Shown here: piece after piece, positions 31,233 through 38,283 of the stretch
Position numbering within the stretch: the stretch's first letter is position 1
How the letters are laid out: each line of letters begins with the position of its first letter
Assembly: GCA_029062985.1 (NCBI GenBank)
Contig: JAIDPA010000231.1
Span: 1 to 38,283, forward strand
DNA length: 38,283 bases
DNA from: Muribaculaceae bacterium
Lineage (GTDB): Bacteria; Bacteroidota; Bacteroidia; Bacteroidales; Muribaculaceae
Reading direction: 5' to 3'
Position numbers and translations under genes: made by a program
Notes under the pieces: generated by a model
Told to the model about the DNA's origin: nothing
Databases searched by the model: none
What the model saw: only the letters and a program-made list of their open reading frames with translations

Positions 31233-31745
31233 TTACTTTATATTGTTACTGATTTTTCGGTATTCATCCCTCAACGTTTTCCGAGCTCTGCTGAGAATCT
31301 GACGCACATTTGCCTGAGTCAGCTCAAGCTTTTCAGCAATTTCGGGATAAGAAATATTCTCTACATCATGCATGATGAATACCTTGTATTGCATATCTTT
31401 AAGCACTCTGGCAGCCATCCTGAGCAAGGAGTCATATAATTCCCTTCTCTCCCTCTCTTCTTCATCTCCATTCTCAGTCAGATTGTCAGATACATTCCCA
31501 ACATTCTCGGTAGGATGTTTGAGGAAATATCGACGTTGATTCAATGCCTCATTTCGTACTGTGGTAAAAGCCAAACGTGCTGCCTCTGTCTCACTGTCAA
31601 GATCTGGATAAGCACTCCAAAGTCTGCAAAAAGCATCATTCAATGCGTCTTCAGCCTCCACTCTGCTGCCGGTGATACCGATAGCCATTGAGTGCAGCCG
31701 GTCTTTGATACGCAAAAAGGTTGATGTCAATACAGATTTATCCAC
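31233..31745 (-). CDS. ECF-type RNA polymerase sigma-70 factor
   Basis: 170 aa; sigma2-like EAEDALNDAFCRLW and sigma4-like YPEIAEKLELTQANVRQILSRARKTLRDEYR. Confidence 0.9.
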   Translation of the reverse strand: MDKSVLTSTFLRIKDRLHSMAIGITGSRVEAEDALNDAFCRLWSAYPDLDSETEAARLAFTTVRNEALNQRRYFLKHPTENVGNVSDNLTENGDEEERERRELYDSLLRMAARVLKDMQYKVFIMHDVENISYPEIAEKLELTQANVRQILSRARKTLRDEYRKISNNIK

Positions 31746-31784
31746 AATTCTCTGATGTCTCTAATATTCATTTTATAATGTATC

Positions 31785-31850
31785 CAATCTCCCCAATCAC
31801 CCAATTATCTAATCACCTAATCACCTAATCACCTAATCAACCCAATCCAT
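31785..31850. repeat. Approximate 8-bp tandem repeat, unit AATCACCT
   Basis: Three exact AATCACCT units at 31811-31834 within a longer period-8 array between the divergent sigma and neuC genes. Confidence 0.8.
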
Positions 31851-31977
31851 TACCTAAACGAAGTTCCTGCTCGGTTGTGACAGTAATTCCGATTTTTTTA
31901 TTATTTTTGCATCAATAAAAATTAATCAACGTTCGCAAGTGAAAGTTGGAGGCTTGCGTAATTAAATAAAGAATGTC

Positions 31978-33132
31978 ATGCGGAAAATCTGTTTTGTTAC
32001 CGGCACACGCGCCGACTATGGAATCATGGCGCCTCTTATGAGACGCATAGCTGATTCAGAAGAGGCACAAATCCAGATTGTAGCAACTAATATGCACCTG
32101 TCGCCGGAATACGGAATGACAGTGAATGAAATAGAGGCAGACGGATTCAGGGTTGACCGGAGGGTTGAGTCGTTGCTGTCAGCCGATACACCTTCCGCTA
32201 CAGTGAAATCCATGGGACTGACCCAGATCGGATTGGCTGACGCTTTTGAGCAGTTGCGCCCGGACTTAATTGTAATTCTTGGCGACCGCTACGAAATGTT
32301 GGCAGCTGCTTCTGCTGCTTTAATTTTCAGAATACCTGTAGCTCATCTGCATGGAGGAGAAACCACTGAAGGAGCCTATGATGACTGCATCCGTCATGCC
32401 ATAACAAAACTATCGAACTTTCATTTCGCTTCTACAGAACTTTACGCCAAGCGTATCGTGCAAATGGGTGAGAATCCGGAAAGAGTTTTCTGGGTGGGCG
32501 CTCCGGGAGCTGAAAATATACGGAAGGAAAAACTGCTTCCTCTTAGTGAAGTCGAGGAGTTTATCGGTTTCAAGTTAGGAGATAAATATATGGTTGCCAC
32601 TTTTCATCCTGTCACTACTCAGCCCGGAGAGGAAGAGCGTCAGACTAAAGCTTTTCTTAATGCTTTATCAAAGAAAATTAAGGAGGGATGGAAAGTGCTG
32701 TTCACACTTCCCAATTCAGATACGGGTGGCAGACGGGTGGCAGAGCTGATAAAACAATGGGCAGATGAAAACAAAGATTCAGTAAAGGCGGTGGCTTCTT
32801 TAGGACGAAGACGTTACTATTCCGTATTGGCACACAGTAGTGCCGCAATAGGGAATTCCTCAAGCGGACTGATTGAGGCTCCGTCATTCGGGATTCCAAC
32901 TCTCAATGTCGGTGACCGTCAGAAAGGTCGCGCTCAAGGTGATTCGGTAGTCAACTGCGATACAACCGAGGAGTCAATAACGGACGGTCTTGAGAAAGTG
33001 TTGTCTCCTGAGATGAAAGAAATAGCTTCCGCTGCTAAAAATCCCTACGAGAAACCCGGTACGATTGACACAATAGCCGACTGCCTCCTCCATCTCCCCC
33101 TGAAAGATAACAAAACCTTCTACGAATCATAG
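31978..33132 (+). CDS. neuC: UDP-N-acetylglucosamine 2-epimerase (hydrolysing)
   Basis: 384 aa; RKICFVTGTRADYGIMAPLM, VILGDRYEMLAAASAALIFRIPVAHLHGGETTEGAYDD, IGNSSSGLIEAPSFGIPTLNVGDRQKGR. Confidence 0.94.
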   Translation: MRKICFVTGTRADYGIMAPLMRRIADSEEAQIQIVATNMHLSPEYGMTVNEIEADGFRVDRRVESLLSADTPSATVKSMGLTQIGLADAFEQLRPDLIVILGDRYEMLAAASAALIFRIPVAHLHGGETTEGAYDDCIRHAITKLSNFHFASTELYAKRIVQMGENPERVFWVGAPGAENIRKEKLLPLSEVEEFIGFKLGDKYMVATFHPVTTQPGEEERQTKAFLNALSKKIKEGWKVLFTLPNSDTGGRRVAELIKQWADENKDSVKAVASLGRRRYYSVLAHSSAAIGNSSSGLIEAPSFGIPTLNVGDRQKGRAQGDSVVNCDTTEESITDGLEKVLSPEMKEIASAAKNPYEKPGTIDTIADCLLHLPLKDNKTFYES

Positions 33133-33245
33133 AAGGTTCTACTGCATACTATCATTCTTCGACTGATCGAGAAATACGGATCTACCGTTAGCCATGGCTA
33201 ACTTCACAATAACTCAGGATTTACTTTATCTAAAAATATAGTTAT

Positions 33246-33378
33246 GGTTCACAAGTGGACCAAGATTTTTACACTTTACGATAACCTATTAGCTGGATTA
33301 TAGCGCTTTACAGAGTTGATTGAGGTCTTGGTCCGGTTCACTTTTCAAGAGAGATACCCTGGTTCACAAGTGAACCGG
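33246..33378. repeat. Cluster of interlocking dyad repeats based on GGTTCAC/GTGAACC
   Basis: GGTTCACAAGTGGACCAAGA (33246-33265), TCTTGGTCCGGTTCAC (33326-33341), GGTTCACAAGTGAACCGG (33361-33378); two 9-bp perfect inverted repeats. Confidence 0.85.
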
Positions 33379-33446
33379 AAGAATTGAACATTATCGAGGG
33401 TAAAGATATGCCTGAGATAGAAATATAGAAGTATATTTTACAATAA

Positions 33447-34376
33447 TTAGTTTTTCCCGAGAGATTTGAACATCTTTGTGATGCAACGTTTCTTTTGCTC
33501 CATGTTAGGGTGGACGTAGAGGTTGAGTGTAGTAGATATATCTGAGTGACCTAACAGGACACTGACTGTTTTGTAGTCGCAGTTGCTCTCTATGCAACGA
33601 GTTGCAAATGAGTGGCGCAGTCCGTGGAACTTGATAGGCGGTATATTTAGCGATTTCATAAGCCGCTTATAATACGAGCGATACGTACGAGGTTCGATTG
33701 GTTTACTGTCATTAGATATGATATAGAATCCGGTATTGACAACTTTCATTAGCGGTTTGATGAGAGAAAGAGCCTCAGCGCTGAGAGGAATTTCACGCAC
33801 GGAATTGGGTGTTTTGGGGTCATTAATTACCAGTTCGGTGTGTTTCTTTTCTCCGTCTATAATATAGATTCGTTCTATTGTGCGCTTTACTTGGATAGTA
33901 CCATTTTGCAGGTTAATATCTTCCCATCGCAACGCACAAATTTCGCCGATACGCAAACCTGTGGTGAGGCACAAGTAGATACCAAGGGCTCGGAATGAAA
34001 AATTCTCCTTAACGTAATTAAGTATCTTCTTATGATTTGCAATTGTCAGGACTTCAATTGAGGAAGGAGTTGCAGATGTCGGATATTTGATATCCCATTC
34101 GTCATAATTAATCCATTTATTCTTGACACCATGCTTCATAATCATCTTCAGCACAATAAGCATGTCTTTGATAGTCTTAACACTTAATCCAGTGTTAAGT
34201 TTTTCAAGCACAAAGGCTTGAACCGTTGATTCCCTCAGTTCAGTCATATCTCCAAAGAATGGCAGCAGATGATTTTCCAGTGTCAGCATATAGGCTGCGA
34301 AAGTTGATTGCTTCACATACGGACGCTTTTCCTCTTTCCAGGAGTCCGCAATTTTTCTGATAGTCAGATGCGTCAT
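33447..34376 (-). CDS. Tyrosine recombinase / site-specific integrase (hsdS-inversion type)
   Basis: Catalytic motifs TTGLRIGEICALRWEDI, HGLRHSFATR, LLGHSDISTTLNLYVHPN. Start likely at MTHLTIRK (34376); the ORF extends to 34415. Confidence 0.93.
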   Translation of the reverse strand: MTHLTIRKIADSWKEEKRPYVKQSTFAAYMLTLENHLLPFFGDMTELRESTVQAFVLEKLNTGLSVKTIKDMLIVLKMIMKHGVKNKWINYDEWDIKYPTSATPSSIEVLTIANHKKILNYVKENFSFRALGIYLCLTTGLRIGEICALRWEDINLQNGTIQVKRTIERIYIIDGEKKHTELVINDPKTPNSVREIPLSAEALSLIKPLMKVVNTGFYIISNDSKPIEPRTYRSYYKRLMKSLNIPPIKFHGLRHSFATRCIESNCDYKTVSVLLGHSDISTTLNLYVHPNMEQKKRCITKMFKSLGKN

Positions 34377-34424
34377 AGTGTTAATATTATTGGTTCGTTT
34401 AAAGATTAGAAACATAATATAACC

Positions 34425-35627
34425 AATGTTCCACCTTTACGCTTCCCGGGCTTCACCGACGAGTGGAAAACATACAGTCTGTCTAACTTCTTTGATTTTA
34501 AGAACGGATTGAATCCAGAGGCAAACCGTTTTGGAAAAGGAATAAAATTTATTTCAGTTTCAGATATCCTCAATAATGACTATATTGATTATGATAGAAT
34601 TATAATGGCAGTTACTCCATCAAAAAAAGAATTAGAAGAATTTGGAGTAAAGCGTGGGGATATTCTTTTTCAAAGAAGTTCAGAAACTTTGGAAGATGTT
34701 GGGCGAGCCAATGTTTATATGGATGATAGAATTGCGCTATTTGGCGGTTTTGTAATTAGAGGCAAGAAAAAAAGTGAATATGAACCGTATTTTATGCGTT
34801 ATGCATTATCAGCACCTATCAATAGAAAAAAGATTATTGTCAAAGGGGCTGGAGCGCAGCATTTTAATATCGGGCAAGACGGTCTTTCAAAAGTTTTAAT
34901 GAATATACCTGATATAGACGAACAAACGAAGATTGGTCATTTATTGCGTCTTATCGATGAACGGATAACTACCCAGAACAAAATAATTGACAACCTACAA
35001 TCCCTAATCAAGGGACTGAATGATAGCTTCCACGATAATCAACAAGGAGAGGCTATATCTTTTGGTGAACTTGGTCATTCTTATTCTGGACTATCTGGGA
35101 AGAGTGGAGATGATTTTGGCCAAGGTAGTCCGTATATCACTTATCTTAATGTTTTTCAGAACAATGTTATAGATGAAGAACAAATAGGCTTGGTAAATGT
35201 GGACGCAAATGAGAGTCAGAATACAATTTCTTACGGAGATATTCTTTTCACACTATCATCAGAAACTCCTGAAGAGACAGGAATAGGCAGTGTTTACTTA
35301 GGGCAATCGGGTAAATACTACCTCAATAGCTTTTGCTTCGGAGTTAGGATTAACCATCCTCAGAAAGTATATCCTCCGTATTTAGCTCATCTTGTATCAT
35401 CATCGCAATTTAGAAAATTTGTATATCCTCTTGCACAAGGTAGTACTCGATTCAATCTTCAAAAGAATGATTTTATGAAAAAAAAATTCATGTTGTTACC
35501 AATTGAGAAACAGAAAGAAATCGCAAAGACTCTTAATACTCTTCATAATAAATTATCAGTTGAATATAAGCTTCTTGATCTATATAGTATTCAGAAGGCG
35601 CATCTATTACGCAGTATGTTTATATAA
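34425..35627 (+). CDS. hsdS: Type I restriction specificity subunit HsdS, full length but without a start codon (silent cassette)
   Basis: Frame continues upstream of the ORF-track start to NVPPLRFPGFTDEWKTYSLSNFFDFKNGLNPEANRFG; in-frame TAG at 34407-34409 and no ATG between. Two TRDs with a helical spacer each. Confidence 0.88.
   Translation, partial: NVPPLRFPGFTDEWKTYSLSNFFDFKNGLNPEANRFGKGIKFISVSDILNNDYIDYDRIIMAVTPSKKELEEFGVKRGDILFQRSSETLEDVGRANVYMDDRIALFGGFVIRGKKKSEYEPYFMRYALSAPINRKKIIVKGAGAQHFNIGQDGLSKVLMNIPDIDEQTKIGHLLRLIDERITTQNKIIDNLQSLIKGLNDSFHDNQQGEAISFGELGHSYSGLSGKSGDDFGQGSPYITYLNVFQNNVIDEEQIGLVNVDANESQNTISYGDILFTLSSETPEETGIGSVYLGQSGKYYLNSFCFGVRINHPQKVYPPYLAHLVSSSQFRKFVYPLAQGSTRFNLQKNDFMKKKFMLLPIEKQKEIAKTLNTLHNKLSVEYKLLDLYSIQKAHLLRSMFI
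35005..35017 (+). repeat. Left arm of 13-bp inverted repeat TAATCAAGGGACT
   Basis: Exact reverse complement of 36224-36236; encodes the SLIKGL centre of the plus-strand hsdS. Confidence 0.85.
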
Positions 35628-35628
35628 A
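35619..35628. repeat. 10-bp palindrome TTTATATAAA where the two hsdS 3' ends overlap
   Basis: TTT ATA TAA (F-I-stop) is read from both strands; the convergent hsdS ORFs share these bases. Confidence 0.8.
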
Positions 35629-36236
35629 GAGCTGATTAAGTAAATATCTCCTTTGCATAAGTAATGAATCAAGGGCATTATTTTCCAGTTCAATCTTTGC
35701 GTTTAATGAGGATAATGTTCTTGAAACAGATATAATCTCGTCTTTGCTTATAGGTAGTGGTACACTATTTTCAAGAAATCTTCGATTAGTAATGTTAATA
35801 GTGTTTTTTGCGCCTTTTTGGATAAGTGGCAATAGGTAATTATTGGTATTCAGTGGGTTCAGGAAGTAATAATGGAGAATATTACCAAGCTCATAAGAAT
35901 TGGGCCCGTACACTCCATATAAAGGGGAAACTGCCACTGGGTTCTGACAGAAACTCTGCCTGATAATTCCATATGGTTGATTCCCGGTCGGGGATTTGGT
36001 ATATACAATATCACCATGTTTCACCACGTGATAATGTGCTGTATCTTTTGCAGCAAAAGATCGTCCTAAATACTCTACTTGGTTAACGATTCCAACTGAT
36101 ACAGAAACAGAATGCACGGGATAATACTCTTTATTCAATTCATTCTGCTCATGTAGAATCTCAAATAACATTACCTTTCGCCATGTACCTTTTTTAAGAC
36201 CATCGCGAACAAGGTACTGAATAAGTCCCTTGATTA
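35620..36236 (-). CDS. hsdS: HsdS C-terminal half (single TRD plus spacer), silent cassette
   Basis: TRD2-like YLIKGLIQYLVRDGLKKGTWRKVMLFEILHEQNE...GDIVYTKSPTGNQPYGII...LFI. Frame extends upstream of the ORF-track ATG (36171) to the 13-bp repeat; no N-terminal TRD. Confidence 0.8.
36224..36236 (-). repeat. Right arm of 13-bp inverted repeat TAATCAAGGGACT
   Basis: Exact inverted copy of 35005-35017; overlaps the TAA stop (36236-36234) of the upstream gene. Confidence 0.85.
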
Positions 36237-37028
36237 AGTATTTAATTTCTTGAGGGTATTTTCTATGCCATAATAATCCAAAACATAAAGAGGGAATGCA
36301 CTAAGGACGGCGACCTGAGGACACTTATGGCAAATGTATTTCTCCAGCTGACTCTCAAATATAGATTCTTGTGAAATCAAAGATTTGGGAAACTCAAATG
36401 CATTATGAACGAGATAATTCGCTTTACAGATATGAGCTGAAATCAATTCTTTCCATACATCACTATTATAGGAGTTTATATTAGACATCTGAGGTCGACT
36501 GTCGGAAACACTGAATTTCTTATAGTGGGGTTCATTCAAACAATTATCTTTATCTTCACATTTCTCTATATATGGGCAATTGGCACGCTTACATTTTACA
36601 GCCAAGTTTTTGAAACTTTCAAGGTCACGGAAGTGTCTAATTGCTTCAACCATTGGATAACTGATATATAGTTTTCCTTCATCAGTTTCATCATTAAAAA
36701 AAGAAAGCATTTCTTTGATTTTGTCATCATCAGCTGATGTAGCATGACCATCATAGTCAAAGAATAAATAGATATACGCAAAGCTATCACGAGAATAATC
36801 CTTTAGTGTTTCTGCATTTTCTGCGGTTCTATCCTTCAATATCGAGACAATGTCAATTGGAAGTCCATCCTCATTATTGATGGCTTTGTATAGCTGATAA
36901 ATCTCTGCGTCAAATATACATTTTATGGCATGGCTTGCTCCTAAAAAGTTTTGTTCTAACTTCTTTACATATTTATCTTCTGCTCTGCTACCCTCAAATA
37001 TAAAAAGAGTCTTTGCCTTATTCATCAT
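36234..37028 (-). CDS. Putative TOPRIM-like/RloB-like effector of an ATPase-nuclease defence pair
   Basis: KTLFIFEGSRAEDKYVKKL (EG..E) and YIYLFFDYDGH (DxD) resemble TOPRIM acidic motifs; Cys cluster CKRANCPYIEKCEDKDNC. Start MMNKAK (37028) overlaps the ATPase stop. Confidence 0.6.
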   Translation of the reverse strand: MMNKAKTLFIFEGSRAEDKYVKKLEQNFLGASHAIKCIFDAEIYQLYKAINNEDGLPIDIVSILKDRTAENAETLKDYSRDSFAYIYLFFDYDGHATSADDDKIKEMLSFFNDETDEGKLYISYPMVEAIRHFRDLESFKNLAVKCKRANCPYIEKCEDKDNCLNEPHYKKFSVSDSRPQMSNINSYNSDVWKELISAHICKANYLVHNAFEFPKSLISQESIFESQLEKYICHKCPQVAVLSAFPLYVLDYYGIENTLKKLNT

Positions 37029-38130
37029 AGAAAGCTCCAGCACGATAGATTTTTTCGATATTATGACCAAATCGTAATTCCTTATCTGTACAATCAGCTA
37101 AGCATTTTATCTTATTATTATTTAAGATAAAATTACAATCCGGACGAAGAAGATCATTTGTCATCAGATATGTATTATGTGATGATGTGAAAATCTGACA
37201 ATCCAAATTAAATAATTGTTTACACACTTCAAAGGCAAGACGAAAATGATAAAATGCATCGAATTCATCTATAAATACAAACGATGCTTCATTCATACGT
37301 TTCAGCCAGAAATACAATAACTGCAATGAGCATGTGCCGGTTGAAGCCAGGAGCCTGAAAGGTATTGTATTATTGTCTATGACGCAGAGAATCTCTTTAT
37401 CTGTCACATTATGCTCTACAAATTCAAATTTCTGTCCGCTTACTTTATAAAGGAATTTAGAAAAATCTTCAAGTAGATTATTACTTATAATAAATTCATC
37501 AAGTGCCGTCACTCGTGTGTCCAGTCCGATAAATTCCCGTACATCAAGACTTCTGAACCATAGCATTGAGTTTACAAAACCGGTCAGCTTCATTAAATAA
37601 TGGTCTGCACTTAGAGGAAATGATGTCATCAGGAAGTTTATGATTGAGACATTATTCGCATTGTCTTCAAGATTCCTTTCAACGCTTTCATCTATTGGAA
37701 ATTGATTTTTGTCAATTCGAAAATAATTCTTCTTTCGTTCAAATATATTCTTATGATTGACAAAAAGACTTTCCTCAACTAACTTCCCTTCCTTATTCTT
37801 TCCATAATTATAATTTATGATGTCTTCTCCAAACCTAAAAGAATATTCAAATGAGACAATACCGGTAGTGTCTCCTGCATAAATGAAGTTATTATAGTAA
37901 TCTATTTTTTTCCATTTATAAGAAAGATGATATTCAATATCAAACAATGCTAAGCTGAAATTCGTCTTACCGGAGCCATTCGGACCATATACTATACCAT
38001 TCTTAATGACTCCGTCCTTTATAACATGTTTATTAAACTCGTAATTAGCGGGATGAGATAAATCCCACTCAATACGATTAGCAAAACCTCTATAATTTGT
38101 TACTGCGAATTTTGTTAGCATATTGAACAT
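37018..38130 (-). CDS. AAA15-type ATP-binding protein (RloA/AbiL-like)
   Basis: KFAVTNYRGFANRIEWDL N-terminus, Walker A GPNGSGKTNFSLAL, Walker B SFVFIDEFDAFYH, switch TSSHNTYLM. Confidence 0.85.
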   Translation of the reverse strand: MFNMLTKFAVTNYRGFANRIEWDLSHPANYEFNKHVIKDGVIKNGIVYGPNGSGKTNFSLALFDIEYHLSYKWKKIDYYNNFIYAGDTTGIVSFEYSFRFGEDIINYNYGKNKEGKLVEESLFVNHKNIFERKKNYFRIDKNQFPIDESVERNLEDNANNVSIINFLMTSFPLSADHYLMKLTGFVNSMLWFRSLDVREFIGLDTRVTALDEFIISNNLLEDFSKFLYKVSGQKFEFVEHNVTDKEILCVIDNNTIPFRLLASTGTCSLQLLYFWLKRMNEASFVFIDEFDAFYHFRLAFEVCKQLFNLDCQIFTSSHNTYLMTNDLLRPDCNFILNNNKIKCLADCTDKELRFGHNIEKIYRAGAFYDE

Positions 38131-38170
38131 ATATGATTGTAGACTGTAAAGTTACAAAATAAATTCCATA

Positions 38171-38191
38171 TTCCGTAATTTTTTTACGGAA
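38171..38191. repeat. Hairpin TTCCGTAA-TTTTT-TTACGGAA
   Basis: 8-bp perfect arms (38171-38178, 38184-38191) upstream of the ATPase start. Confidence 0.8.
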
Positions 38192-38283
38192 ACTTCAACG
38201 CCTATGACACGGCACTTTCATTTAAGATTCTCTTTATAATTCAAAAAGGATTTTATTTTATAGCGGATATTGTAAGAGTTTGG

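Noticed and set aside
31934-31958. CGCAAG/CTTGCG dyad upstream of neuC
   Set aside because: Only 6-bp arms; could be chance.
33114-33138. Hairpin AACCTTCT/AGAAGGTT spanning the neuC stop
   Set aside because: 8-bp stem partly inside the coding region with no T tract; only a weak terminator candidate.
33246-33378. CRISPR array from repeated GGTTCAC elements
   Set aside because: Only three unequal copies in mixed orientation, no regular spacers, no cas genes in the window.
1-38283. tRNA or rRNA genes
   Set aside because: I saw no convincing cloverleaf or rRNA core sequence by eye; not tested with tRNAscan or Infernal.

Overview
38.3-kb chromosomal window from a Bacteroidota organism, probably Bacteroidales and possibly Muribaculaceae (inferred from gene content, type IX secretion genes and TAnnTTTG-type promoters). 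Positions 1-33132 are mostly ordinary core genes: sufS-sufD-sufC-cvpA, a GH25 lysozyme, porU/rex/FAH-like/porV, ispF, a UvrD/PcrA helicase, dnaJ/grpE, ispE, a MATE transporter, an S9 peptidase, ribBA, rsmD, a DUF3822-like protein, ansA, a DUF1460-like protein, a TrmH-like methyltransferase, sialic-acid-type neuD/neuB and neuC genes, and an inverted ECF sigma/anti-sigma/beta-barrel operon between neuB and neuC. The last 5 kb (about 33.2-38.28 kb) is an accessory island. It holds a cluster of interlocking palindromes, a tyrosine recombinase, a full-length type I restriction specificity gene (hsdS) with no start codon, a convergent half-hsdS, and a two-gene module of an AAA15-type ATPase plus a small protein with TOPRIM-like acidic motifs and a Cys cluster. 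A 13-bp inverted repeat sits in the central region of both hsdS cassettes and overlaps the stop codon of the second module gene. I read this as a phase-variable type I specificity locus carrying an abortive-infection-like ATPase/nuclease pair. No hsdM or hsdR is visible, so the active locus must lie outside the window if it exists.
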